Shown: positions 1-12,388 of the stretch, piece after piece
Numbering within the stretch: position 1 is the stretch's first letter
Layout of the letters: each line of letters starts with the position of its first letter
DNA from: Pachypanchax playfairii
Lineage: Eukaryota; Chordata; Actinopteri; Cyprinodontiformes; Aplocheilidae
Assembly (NCBI GenBank): GCA_006937955.1
Contig: SSNP01000015.1
Coordinates: forward strand, 3,171,006-3,235,005
Reading direction: 5' to 3'
Length of the DNA stretch: 64,000 bases
Translations under genes and position numbers: made by a program
Notes under the pieces: model-generated
Database searches by the model: none
The model's input: the letters and a program-made list of their open reading frames with translations, nothing else
What the model was told of the DNA's origin: nothing

Positions 1-3000
1 GAATAAAACGATTTCTCCTCCAAAACGTCAGTGAATCTCACACAGCTTCTGGGTAATAGGTAACTTAAAAGTACGTTCACGCCTCAAGGTGTTGCATGTT
101 TAATAAATCACTGAAATCTTTTTATTCTCACGTTTACTGATCCACTTGAAGCTCTGCTGTAGCTTTTTTTCAAAACCACAGCCGAGACTATTTGAAAAAC
201 ATCTACCAGGAAATGTAGTTTGGATAAAATAATATGTAACACAAAATTAGAGATTCTAAATTTAAAATTCAACAAGATGTTAACAGTTTTTGTTTCAGTT
301 CTAATTAACTAAAATGTTGGATAAGCTGTTATATATGTGGAATTAAGAGACAGAAACATATATCAGACTAAATAATCTGTGTAGTTGGATGTAATAACAG
401 TTAAATAGTCCAACAAAATCACATTTTTGATCAGTTACTGATGCACTTTCCCTGCTTTATGAGTGATATTAAAATTAAAAACAGCTTTTGTAGTATTTCC
501 CAAATTATTATAAAATATTTTACAATCTCTTTTAAGGAGATTATAGAGTCCTCTGTGTCCTAACAGCCTCCCTCCTGCGCAAATCCCACCAACAGACTTC
601 TACGATGTTATAAAGAGGAAGAGGAAATAGTTTCTATTTACATAATAAATTAATTTAAAGACAGGATCTTTGATTTGGTTGAACTCTTACCTGGACAGTT
701 TTCTGTCAGGGTTGGAGTCTGTCACTAAATTTCTCTGTCTACATTCCAAGTGGATCAGAAATAATCAGCCCCAGCAGTTACTTCTGGTCTTTCATTGCAA
801 AAAAAAAACAACCAAAAAATACAAGTAATCCAAACATTCATAAGTGGTTAAAAAAAAGACAAAAGCAAAAATGATCTTTTCTGTTGTTAGAGTTCCCAGA
901 AGACCGTGACTAAAAAATGGAATTGTCCATATATCCAGTGAGTTAGTCCTCTTGTTAGTCCCTGTTTTGGACTGGGACCTACCCCAAACCACAGGTACCA
1001 GAGAGAAAAGGTGCAAACCTGTTCCAGAGTTTGGATTGGTAAAAATAGATCGGCCAGATGGATCGAAGGCTGGGGCGAGGTAACAGGTAAACGAAGGGGA
1101 AAAAGTGGGAAGGACTGACAAGCTTTGGCTTCTCAACCTTCTTTAGCTTTTAATCCATAATAGTGTGGGAAGTCTATGTGCAATGGGGGAGGTGGGGGAG
1201 GAAGAAGGGGAAGAAGGTGAAAGTAGAAGCACACTCATCATTTGCACGCTGCTCACGTGATTGACCCGGCAGCAACTGCTCATATGTGAAGAAGTGATGT
1301 ATTTAAATTCTTAGAGCTGAAACTGGATGAACAAGAGTTAAATACAAAAAATATAGAAATAAAAAGTTCTATAGACAGATTATAGCTGGAGCAAAACTCT
1401 TTAACACAAACCTGAGACACAGGTCTGCTCAGAATTTTTCACTAATACTGCTAATCATGACAAAGTCCTGATCTGTTCTGTCACTGATAAACACTTCAAA
1501 TGAAAGAATTACGTCTGACCAAATTTTGCAATTAAATTGCTTCATTTTGTAAAATCTCATTTTATCTGCAGTCTCTGTCAATAAAAATGAAAAAAAAAAA
1601 GAATCCAGTAAATGTATTTGATTGATAGATTATGTGAAACCAACTCTCTTATCATCAGTTTTTCTCACATTTATTTGAGGCTCAGTGCAAATTCTGAAAA
1701 TAAAACTGAACGCATGGAGTTTAACACAAGCAGAAGATGTATGTACTGTAAGCTGGAGCCCAAGGCTGAAAATATTCTCTGGTATCTGTGATAAGATACA
1801 AAAAGTTGCTCTTTTGACCTGATAGCTGGAATTAAAGTCTTTAGAAATCATGAAAAAACAAAAAACAGAACGAAAAACTAACAATCGATGCTCAGACACA
1901 CAAATGTATATGCTGGTGGTGGTTGTTTTACATGTGAGGAGAGTTTAGCTTTCGTTTGTCCTGCCTTGCACAGTGGTGGAAGACTTGTTGAAGTAATCAG
2001 ATTAGTCAGACAAGGCCTTGCTAAACTGATCTGCTGCACGCAAGCCTCTTAGTGACATGGCTGACAGCGCTGGGAGAGATCACTCCAAAGCAAGGTCAGA
2101 TGCAGAGTCAGATCATCTGAGAGAAGAAGCTGCTTGGGTTAGAGCAGACACAGCAAAAATACTCAATGCCGACAGGATGGCTGTCAGAACATTAGATTTA
2201 AAGGACAGTGTGAAGGGACACGTCATTTGCAAATAAATTTGCGTCCACGTCTCAGAAAATTCATCCAAATGAATTTTCAAAGAGAATGTGGTGAAAAAAG
2301 TCTGTGGGACAGCTTAAACCTCTTCCGTGACCCAGTATAATTCATCAGAAGAATAAATTTGGCAACTTCTCTCAGAGTGACATCACTCGCTCTCTAGGAT
2401 CACAGATAGGTGGGAATCTTCCTTTAAAGCCATGTTACACTGTGATTTAGGATGAACAGCGTGTCCAGAAACTTAAACTGAATGCTGTTTTTTCAGAGGA
2501 TCAATAATATGCACACTACTCACAAACCATTGAAGTTTTTTTATTTGAAATAATAATAACATCAAGACAATATATCAGAGTTTATCTCTGTGTAGCGTCA
2601 CATCCCTTTTTTCAACAAAACTGCAGAGACCAGTTGATGTTCACTGCAGCAGATCGCTGTGAAAAACAGCTAAACTCAGTCATAATTTATCATAAAAGAC
2701 TGTATTGTGTTGTGAATGTGAGTTTCGACAACATTCATTTGTTTAGTGACTTGTTTTTATTGTTGTTATTTTAAACAAACTAGAACTGATTAGCAGTTAG
2801 CATGTAGCATTGAACAAGTTTTGCAGCTGAGGCACAAATCGCATCAAATCACACTATGTTTTATATAATTGTCACAGTTGGTATTATAGTTTCTTTGTAT
2901 TTGTGTTTGTTGAGGCTGGAGTTGATCGATTAATGTAAGAACTGTTTAAATTCTTTAAATTAGCACTAGCATTGTTGTTGACCCATTTTCCAGATGAGTG

Positions 3001-4637
3001 ATTGGTTCGATTTTGGTTAAATTCTGTTGGATCTTGTTAAAGGTCAAACGAAGAACAATGTCAGTCATTTTGTACAAAAACTACAGATAAAAGAATGTGG
3101 GACAGTGATAATAAAACGCTTCAGGATGTTGATCCATGCTGCATCCACAATACTGAGCTGAAACACTTTTCAGCTTATCTTTACTCACATGCATTAAAGC
3201 GTTTTTAAAGAGGAAGCTGATGTTCTCAGTATAAATAAATTACATGTTGCGTTCAGTCATTGTGGGTGAAGTTAAAAAGGGTTCATGTGTAAAAGTCTCC
3301 TGTCACCATCAGATGTTTTGTATTTTCATTGATAGGCTCTCAGCTCTTTCTGTGAATAGTTTATATGTTCTCTAAGTTCTTCGTGGGTTTTCTAAGAATT
3401 CTCTGGTTTCCTCTCACCAACCACAAAGTTATATGTAAGAAGAACTGATGGTGTTAATATTTTACCAGATAAATTGTGATCTTTCAAGTAAAAATAGTTT
3501 TATTTTCAAAGCTTTTATCTTATTTAATGTCTAAGCTCATTTTAAAGATCTGTTTTCTTGACCTTTACAGTTGTGTAAACACTTATTTTATCCATGTATT
3601 TCAATTAATTCACAGGAATCAAGCCTGAAAGATGGAGAAACTTGGAACAGAATCATCTCACGTTCTTCTAGGTTATATAATACAATCTTAAATGTAAGTT
3701 TATTTTTATGCAAAGTATAAAGTCTGTGCAGGTGCATGAGTTGACTCTTAATAAGTATTCAGATTTAAGGCACTTCAACATTTTTTTTGTCTGTGAGGAT
3801 CTTTAAATCACGGAGGTGCCATTTAAATCAGAAATATCTTGCAAACTATTTTTATCAAAATATTAATTGCGACTGTTAAAGTTTCAAAGTCTTATTCTGG
3901 GGGGATTTACCAATAATCATCTGTCCACTCCTTCTGATGTCACAAATCAGTTAGTAACAAAGTAAAAATTCATATTAGAGATGTTGTTTTTTTTTTTTTA
4001 ATAATTTAATCCGCTTAAGTAACTTGTGCCAAACAGCTGTTGTAACATTTTGAGCAGATTAGTTGTATTATCACGGCTTAGTTGACGGGCTATATCTCAT
4101 TAATTTAGAACAGTGCAGATTGAGATAAAAATAAATCAATAAATAGGCCAATGAGATACAAGACATTCTGAAATCTCTGTAAAACCATGAACAATAGTTT
4201 TGGGGAAGATTTTTTTTTTTTTTGAGGATGAAATGTTGCAGTATCAGAGTTCATCTCTTTGCGTCGGTGGATGACTTTCATATTACGCACAGCAACAAGT
4301 AAAAAAACGTCCTTGACTAAAACAGGAAGTTGATTAATTTCTTAGAATTTGCAGGCCATCAGTGGAAGAATTTTGTTTTGATTTGATAGTAAACTTTTGG
4401 CAAGTTTTGAACAGATTTGGATCTACAGTATATTTGATGTGTTGATAGTTTTGCAACACATAAACACATAGTTTTGTCTGGAGTTTGACAACCCTGTGTT
4501 TTCAGTTTTAAGTTAAATATTATTTGAATCTTACTGTCTCAGGAAACATTAAACATTTTGGAGTCTCAGCAGGTGCAACTTTTTCTGCAGGCTGACTCAG
4601 TTTGTCAAATCCGGGTCAGGGTGTCTCAGAGCTGCAG
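1..4637. other. Gene-free AT-rich intergenic region
   Basis: I see no coding exon I can recognise on either strand. Open frames here are short, lack splice-flanked homology and are mostly AT-rich chance frames. A purine-rich run of G and A lies near 1185-1225, and poly(T)/poly(A) runs occur near 3985 and 4210. The stretch could contain the 3' UTR of a gene lying to the left, but nothing in the sequence proves this. Confidence 0.5.
3365..3460. repeat. Short teleost interspersed repeat fragment
   Basis: The words GTGGGTTTTCT and CTGGTTTCCTC in this order and spacing resemble a degraded copy of a repeat that is very common in fish genomes. A reverse-oriented relative appears near 59480-59520. 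Recognised from memory of the family; ends are not defined. Confidence 0.3.
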
Positions 4638-4639
4638 GA

Positions 4640-4653
4640 GCGCCATCTGGTGG
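4640..4653 (-). promoter_or_regulatory. CTCF-like motif
   Basis: The reverse complement reads CCACCAGATGGCGC, a close match to the vertebrate CTCF core (CCA-x-y-AG-r-k-GGC). It lies about 2.2 kb upstream of hsd17b3. Binding is an inference from the motif alone. Confidence 0.45.
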
Positions 4654-4689
4654 TTACTGGTGTACTTTTAAAAACGTTTCTTTCCTTAA

Positions 4690-5650
4690 ATTACAGGTTT
4701 TTTTCAATCCCTTTGCAACAATTTTCACAACCTTGTTGTCATTTCTCACAACTCTAGACACAAAACTCACAACCAATGATCAATATGTACATTTTTTCCA
4801 ACTCGAACTCTTTTCTCAGTTGCTTGGATACAACACACATAAAACTTAGATCATGTATTCATTCAACAACACTCACCTGTTCAATTTGATACAATTTAAC
4901 ATCAAAGTTCTACTGTTTCAAAATGCAATTCACATGTTACATTTCAAATGAGTGTCTATTCATTTACTTTCAATTATCTAATTATCAATTGATACAGTAT
5001 AACTGCTCAAAATGATAAATAACTGTTGCAAAATTCTCAATGCTGCATGGATACAGATAAATAAACCATGTGTTACTGTAATTTACTGTCTAATTCTGCC
5101 AACTTGTTACTGATTATTGGGTGCACATTGTGGAATGAGTTGATATGAATCTAAGAGCATGGTGACATGAAGCCAGCAGGGGATCCAGGAGGTCAAGAAG
5201 TGGTGGGATGAGGACGAGGAAGACGTGTTGGTCTTTTGTTTCTTACTGTGCAAACAAGCTGAAGAACACAACATTTAATGTTTTACAGTGTTGTCTTTTC
5301 TATTTACAATTACTGTAATTATTTTTTCTTTGATGTTGTCATTGCACTGTGATGTTTTGCATCAATATGATACAAAACTTGTTTATTGATTCCACTGTGT
5401 ATTCTCTTTACTACTGCATTACTTTTCCAGAGATGTGTTGACTGTATATGTAGTACCATGAAAGTGGTTTTGTTCAAGGGAGAGTTGTAAGCTTGTATTT
5501 CTATATTACTGTAATTTTTTGTTTCTACTTTATTGATTTGTCATCTACCGGCAGCAAAGTAAGAATTTCATTGTGCAGGGAAACATTTTTCTACTGTCAC
5601 TGTTCATATGACAATAAAGACTTTGAATTTTTGAATAATGAAATCTGTAT
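4690..5650. mobile_element. Probable degraded DNA-transposon/retroelement debris
   Basis: The block is rich in phrases such as TTACTGTAATTTACTG, CACAACTC and a run encoding Gly/Arg/Asp-rich text near 5170-5235, all common in old teleost DNA transposons. It ends with a retroelement-like tail, TGACAATAAAGACTTTGAA, near 5610. No intact transposase frame remains and I could not find terminal repeats. Two different elements may be juxtaposed. Confidence 0.35.
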
Positions 5651-5794
5651 CACCTATTTTGTTGTACAGTATTTAATGATTGTACGAACAATGACTTAAT
5701 GAAACTATGGGTTGCTTGTGTGTAGGTGATCTAGAGTTTTGTTTCAACGGTATTTCACAGTAAATTCATTTTTGGTATTGCAGTGAAATCTTAA

Positions 5795-6105
<311 letters not shown>

Positions 6106-6841
6106 GATGACAACATATTTTAGAGGACAAACCTGTATTTAATTGATCATGGATTCCCTTATGAAACACAAATCCTGCTGACTTCATGGTTTAACGTTGA
6201 GGTAACGAGTATTTATCAGTCAAACAAAGTTTGATGATGATAAGTAGCTTTTTCCCATCAACTGGGTCACATGACTGTCAGTGCGTGTGTTGCTTGTGTA
6301 CATTCACAAACGTCATCACTCGGGCGTTTAATCAAGAGCTTTATCTATTAGAAGACACTGATTCTGAATGAATAGGTAGGACTGTTTCTGCTGACAGATT
6401 GTGACCACAGCAGAGAGATATCTACTGTCAGAAATACTGTCACATTTTATCACCGCCTGATAAGTCCCGGTTTTTGTTTTGAGACCTTTGTAAACAGATA
6501 CAAGCAGTGCGTGTAACAACGGGGACACGTTATTTAACTGAATGTGCTGTTGTGAAATCAAATTACAACCAACGAGGGATTAAAGATGCAATTCATCAAG
6601 TTACAGGTCCAAGGCTCGGCCTGTGGGTACAGCTGTATGTTTCAGGATGTTACAAATTCTGATCGGCCTCTCCATCATAAAAATGAGCTCATCATACAAA
6701 CTCCCCGCGACAGCACGCTTCTAGAAAAACAACTTACAGGGGTGGAGCAGAGTTGGGAGGTGTACAAAACATTTTTTATGCACATTATCAAAGATGAAAT
6801 GAAGATTAAGCACCTTTTAAACAGTTTGTGGACTGTACTAC
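6106..6841 (+). promoter_or_regulatory. Presumed hsd17b3 5' flank and 5' UTR
   Basis: This is the sequence between the microsatellite and the hsd17b3 start codon. A 91-codon frame at 6586-6861 overlaps the gene start in a different frame; it resembles nothing I know and is treated as untranslated leader or chance. No clear TATA box or CpG-rich core was found, so the transcription start is not placed. Confidence 0.3.
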
Positions 6842-9328
6842 ATGGAAATGCTGCTCAGTGAGGAGCTCTACCTGGATACGTCCCTGATTGATGTTCTGGC
6901 ATTCGTTGGGGGTTTAACGGTTGTTTTTTACCTGCTGAAACTCACCTGGAGATGTTGGTGTGGATTCAGAGAGTTTGTCTTGTCAGAGGTTCTGCAAGTG
7001 GATTTGAAGAAGTACGGACAATGGGCAGGTAAGTAAAGTCCACTTTGTGTCCTTTCACACAGCAAATTATAAATTATTTTATGTATTTTAGACCTGATGG
7101 AGATTATAATCTCACTTTCCAGGAATAAAGACTGATTTTTCAGAGCGAACTCAGTTTTAGTCTCATCCTGTTATTTAATATGAACGCCAGCTGTGAAGCT
7201 AATTTAATGAACCTGAACTACATTAAGTGTGATGTATCTGACACACATGTTCTGTGTTATAAATACAGTTGTGACTGGAGCCACATCTGGTATCGGTAGA
7301 GCCTACGCCTGTGAGGTGAGTGTGCAGCCATTACTGTAGCTTGAAGGTTCTCATCATTTACAAACTTATTTAAACCACCTGTTTGCTTGACTGTCTTCCT
7401 CCAGCTCGCTCGAAGAGGTCTGGATGTGGTTTTGGTTGGTAGATCTGAGGTGAAGCTCCGATTGGCTGCCGAACATATCCGTGAGTAACACACTCATCAT
7501 GCAGGTGTGTTCCTGTGTTGTGTCCTCATTAAATTACTCTCGTTTTTTTGTGCACCTGTGTCTCAGAGAACCACTATGGACAAAAGACTCGCACTATCCG
7601 AGTGGATTTCACTGACGGCTGCAGCATCTACCCTGTAATAGCCAAAGAACTTCAAGGACTGAAGATTGGAATTCTGGGTAAAACCGTCATTGCAATACAT
7701 TTTTTTGAAGCTGTGAAAACACTTTGAACGTATTTCACTCTCATTTCTCTGTGTATCCAATTTACTTACCCATACTGAATAGTTTTAAGATGGTGAAAAT
7801 ATAGTGAAAATAGGAATTATAAAGAAGAAAACACAAGTGTTATATGGACTCAAACGGTAAATCAAGTAATGAAGAAACACATGCTGTCTGTAACTTCTGT
7901 AAAGAGTAAGAGATCTTTTTTCAGTGTTTGTTCTTTTGACTTATTTAATTGAACTTATATTCTCTGTGTAGTTAAACTTCTTTAGTGAGGTAAAGTCTTT
8001 GCCTCAGCTGGAGGAGTTTAAGTATCCTGGTGTCTCGTTCATGATGACTGTGACTGAATGAGATTCTGGATACAAGGAATTAGCTTCTTTCTGCAGGGTA
8101 GCTGGACTCAGCTTTAGACACAAATGGTTAATGGTCTTGGATTTTAAGTCTGACAACTAGGAAAAACTCTTCACACTAATGTCAGTCACTCACATGTTTG
8201 GTGGTGATAAACCTCTGCTGCCCTGGAACACACACTGACAGAGGTGAGGTTGACATCGGCACCCCAGGCCCTCTGACCACCAAGAAACAGGCAAAGCAGG
8301 TCAAGTAATTTGACCAAGGACGCAATAATGACGTGATTTTTTCAGACAGAGCAGGGACTTGAATCGGTGAGCTCTCTCATCCTCGGGGAGCCTGAAAAAG
8401 AACCACTGCTCCTCTGCATCAAGGAATGAAAGAGTGTTGCTGGGAAGAGAGACAGATGGATGGATGGATGGATGGATGGATGGATGGATGGATGGATGGA
8501 TGGATGGATGGATGGATGGATGGATGGATGGATGGATGGATGGATGGATGGATGGATGGACTGATGGATGAATGGACGGATGGACGGACGGACGGACGGA
8601 TGGATAAATGGATGGATAAATGGATGGATAAATGGATGGATGGATGGAGACAGATGGATGGATGGATGGATGGATGGATGGATGGATGGATGGATGGATG
8701 GATGGATGGATGGACGGACGGACGGACGGATGGATGGATGGATGGATGGATGGATGGATGGATGGATGGATGGATGGATGGACGGACGGACGGACAGATG
8801 GATGGATGGACGGATGGATGGACTGATGGATGAATGGACGGATGGACGGACGGACGGACGGATGGATAAATGGATGGATAAATGGATGGATAAATGGATG
8901 GATGGATGGATGGATGGATGGATGGATGGATGGATGGATGGATGGATGGATGGATGGATGGATGGATGGATGGATGGATGGATGGATGGACGGACGGACA
9001 GACGGACGGATAGATAAATGGATGGATGGATGGATGGATGGATGATGGATGGATGGATGGATGGATGGATGGATGGATGGATGGATGATGGATGGATGGA
9101 TGGATGGGATGGATGGATGGACGAGATGGATAAAGGATGGATAAATGGATGGATAAATGGATGGATGGATGGATGGATGGATGGATGGATGGATGGATGG
9201 ATGGATGGATGGATGGATGGATGGATGGATGGAGACGGACGGATGGATGGATGGATGGATGGATGGATGGATGGATGGATGGATGGATGGATGGATGGAT
9301 GGATGGATGGACTGATGGATGAATGGAC

Positions 9329-9359
<31 letters not shown>

Positions 9360-11105
9360 CTGATGGATGAATGGACGGATGGACGGATGGATAAACGGAT
9401 GGATAAATGGATGGATGGATGGATGGACGGACGGACGGATGGATGGATGGATGGATGGATGGACGGACGGACGGACGGACGGACGGATTGATGGACGGAT
9501 GGATGGACGGATGGACGGATGAATTAAGACTTGTGTTGTATTCCACAGTTAACAACGTGGGGATGATCTGTACAGATAATTTTGCCTACTTTTTGGAAAC
9601 ACCAGAAGCTGAACAGGTGGGCCGGTTTAATCTAATTTAATCTAATTTAATCTAATTGAGACTTTTTTGTCGGCCAGTTGTCTCAGATTTAATTCTCCAT
9701 TTTTCTCCCGAACAGAAAATCACTCACATCGTCAACTGCAACATGCTGTCTGTCCCTCAGGTACCAAAATCCATGTCAACATCAGAATCTGTCTCATTAT
9801 TTGCAACTTAATTCACACAACAAGGTTAATTTGTTTTATTATTACTCAGATGACCAGACTGGTTCTTCCAAACATGGTGGAAAGGTGCTCACAAATACAT
9901 CAACAGATCACAGAGATTTTATATGATGATCTAATGAATTTATGACTGTTTGACTTTAATCTCCTTCTCAGAGGAACAGGACTGATCATAAATATCTCAT
10001 CTGAAATGGGAGTCCGTCCGCAGCCTTTATTGGCTCTCTACTGTGCATCCAAGGTATCTTCTCAGTCTCAGTCTCACGTTTATTCAAACACAACACGAAT
10101 CACTCGTTTATTTGATCATTTTATCCTTCATTCCAGGTTTTTGTAACATATTTCTCTCAGTGTTTGGAGGCTGAATACAAGTCAAAGGGAATTACTGTTC
10201 AGGTAAATCAACAGCTTTTCATTATTCCAAGAAGGAAAACTTCAGAATGTCAGGACTGCAACAGAAAACATTAAAGTATTAAATACAAAAATATAAAGTC
10301 AGTTTTGTTGAAACATTTACAAAAAAGGAGGATCTTGACTGGGATTTGCATTCAGAAATGTGTCAGTCAAAATTAGGTCACAATAACACATTTTATTACA
10401 CTGTTCAAGATTATCTGAGACTTTTGCTCGTGTTTAAAGATAAACACAGTCTGATATTTTAATGTGCAAATGTTGACAGTGGAGAACAAATAGAGATAAA
10501 TGGGGGGGGTTGGAGTTTAAATAATAGCAGACAAGACAATCTGAAAACAGGGAGGGAGGAGCTTCAGCTGCAGGAGGAGAGCCTTCGACTTCCACCTCGC
10601 TGCACATTTATTATTTGAATTGCACAAATATATGTCAACGTTCTTGACACTGATAAAGACTTCTGATGTATCTATAAGTTTGCATGTTTATTTCATGTAA
10701 AAAGCTGTTCCACTTTCTGTTTGGTCAGTGTGTGGCCCCCCTCATGGTGTCCACCAACATGACACACAACATGAAGGTCAACTGTTTGGTGAAAAGTGCT
10801 TCGGCGTTTGCTCGTGAAGCCGTGAACACTGTGGGTCACTGCAGCTACACCAGCGGCTGTTTGTCTCACACTCTACAGGTAACTGCAATGTGGTTTCAAA
10901 CTCTCATCCGTGGAATTAAATAAATAATCTGAACCTTCCTTTTATCCCAAACTTCCCACAGAGTGTCGCTCTTAGGCTCCTCCTACCAGACTGGCTGCGT
11001 ATGTCGACGTTCCTCATCAGAAAACTGAAAAATCTTTCAAACACAAAATTATATGCAAAAAGAAAAGCATGCGAAGACGAACACAGACTCAGCACCGTGG
11101 AGTAG
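6842..11105 (+). CDS. hsd17b3: 17-beta-hydroxysteroid dehydrogenase type 3
   Basis: A short-chain dehydrogenase that in vertebrates reduces androstenedione to testosterone at the ER membrane using NADPH. Coding exons: 6842-7028, 7269-7315, 7405-7480, 7567-7677, 9549-9616, 9716-9760, 9850-9884, 9972-10053, 10137-10202, 10729-10878, 10962-11105. All introns are GT-AG and phases agree, giving 336 residues (mammalian proteins are about 310). Residues 15-35 form a membrane anchor. The cofactor motif TGATSGIG is at 65-72, NNVG at 142-145, the NISS serine region at 197-200 and the catalytic YCASK at 213-217. The exon count of eleven matches the mammalian gene. The start was chosen because ATG at 6842 opens directly into the hydrophobic segment; the ATG two codons later is equally possible. 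hsd17b12 is the nearest alternative, but NNVGM and the overall pattern fit type 3 better. The large fourth intron is filled with repeats. Confidence 0.88.
7985..8440 (+). mobile_element. Decayed non-LTR retrotransposon (reverse transcriptase C-terminal region)
   Basis: Phrases such as GAGGAGTTTAAGTATCCTGG near 8010 (reading EEFKYPG) and CTGCAGGGTAGCTGGACTC near 8092 match the region downstream of the reverse transcriptase in common teleost LINEs. Several stops and deletions interrupt the frame. It lies in hsd17b3 intron 4, directly before the GGAT minisatellite. Confidence 0.5.
8452..9522. repeat. GGAT/GGAC tetranucleotide minisatellite
   Basis: More than 1 kb of GGAT units with blocks of GGAC, GGATAAAT and GGACTGATGGATGAAT variants. 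A variant-bearing block starting near 8561 recurs almost identically near 8823, so the array has a higher-order period of about 262 bp. Both strands stay open for hundreds of codons because the 4-bp period contains no stop. It lies wholly within hsd17b3 intron 4 and is spliced out. Confidence 0.97.
9625..9657. repeat. Short tandem repeat of a 10-bp unit
   Basis: About three copies of a unit reading TTTAATCTAA just after hsd17b3 exon 5. No function is evident. Confidence 0.8.
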
Positions 11106-12388
11106 CTGGTTTATCTATAACTGTAACATAACTTTATAATTTTCATTACCTCAGAATGTGGAAGTTACAGATTATTTTTACTATAAGGGATTATCACAGA
11201 TTACAATTTGAAATCTGTAAAAATGTTTTGTTAACATTTTGTATTGGAATGTCGTGCATAAAAGTTGATAGATTTGCAGGAAATGTTTAATGGACTTGTG
11301 AATAGATGAAGAAAATACAAGAGAAAGTGTTTATTTATATGTTTATTGTTATAAAAAGTGACAAACATGCAAAACAAAAGGTGAGTTTATCTAAAAAGTG
11401 TCCACATTTTGGCTGATGATGAAAAAAGAAAGAAAAAACTTGAAACTAAAAATTGTATTTAATCGGCTTGTATAGGCAAATTATTACAGAATACACAAAT
11501 TAAAAAGAATATTGTGGAATTATAAGAGATTATGGGAAAGTTGCTTCCTTAACAATGTTCAGATAAAATGGGGAAACAAAGAACTAGAGACTTTTTATTT
11601 TATCCTCTATGTTTGTTAATCTGAAAGGTTTCACTGAGAGACACCATCTTTTTAAGAGTAGTTCTTAAAGGGAAGGCAGGGATTGAACCAGCAAACCTCC
11701 TGATGGCTGTCAACCACTGCAACGTCGAGCATAACTGGGAGAGAAGTTGGTCAGATTGCACAAGACATGGGACAAAAAGCACAAATTAGTATAAATTGGG
11801 GGAAAAAAAATTAACATTTTATTTTGAAGGAAATGTGCATTTGTGAACATTAGTGTGTGTTTGATTCACACATTTACCATTTTAATAGAATTGGTGCTTT
11901 CCTCAAAAAACCTGCTGCATTGAATCTTTTACATGTTTTCTGTCATCTAGAGGATAATCTGAATACTAAACGTGCCAATGTTGCAATTATTATGGGATTA
12001 TTATGTAATTACTCACACAACTTTAATTATAATCTGGCTGTTTTCTAACAGTTTTCACAATAGTGAAAATGCTTGTTACTGTTTTTTATTCCACAGTTCA
12101 GATCAGAGTAGCACCCGTTGGTCAGGAAGTTACAGCAACACAAAAACAACTAACTTTTACAAGTTCAAGTACATAAAATAGGAATGTGTCCTAAGTGAAT
12201 GTTTTTTTCCTTCAAAAATGGGTTAAATTAATAAATACTGCGCAACCGAATGCACGTCTTAAAATTATTATTAAATTCCACTCAATATAATATTTACTAA
12301 TTATATTTAGTAAAACAGAAAACTAAGCTTATGCTGCAGAAACATGATCAAATGATACAACATGAATTAATGTTATGACAGCGCATGT
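11106..12388. other. hsd17b3 / slc12a9 convergent intergenic interval
   Basis: AT-rich sequence between two convergent stop codons, expected to hold both 3' UTRs. Candidate polyadenylation hexamers exist on both strands (for example TTTATT at 11594 for the minus-strand gene). I see no additional exon, RNA gene or large repeat. Confidence 0.5.

Noticed and set aside
792..1136. 114-codon minus-strand frame
   Set aside because: No family resemblance, skewed composition with a phenylalanine-rich tail, no splice sites suggesting an exon.
6586..6861. 91-codon frame overlapping the hsd17b3 start
   Set aside because: Different frame from hsd17b3, no recognisable family, no splice context; probably leader sequence or chance.
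8419..9555. 378-codon His-Pro-Ser-Ile frame and plus-strand Met-Asp-Gly-Trp frames
   Set aside because: Products of the GGAT tetranucleotide array within hsd17b3 intron 4; present on both strands simply because the repeat lacks stops.
6842..11105. hsd17b12 as the identity of the dehydrogenase
   Set aside because: NNVGM, GQW-(V)VTGA and the eleven-exon layout fit type 3 better, and the C-terminus lacks the dilysine ER signal typical of type 12.
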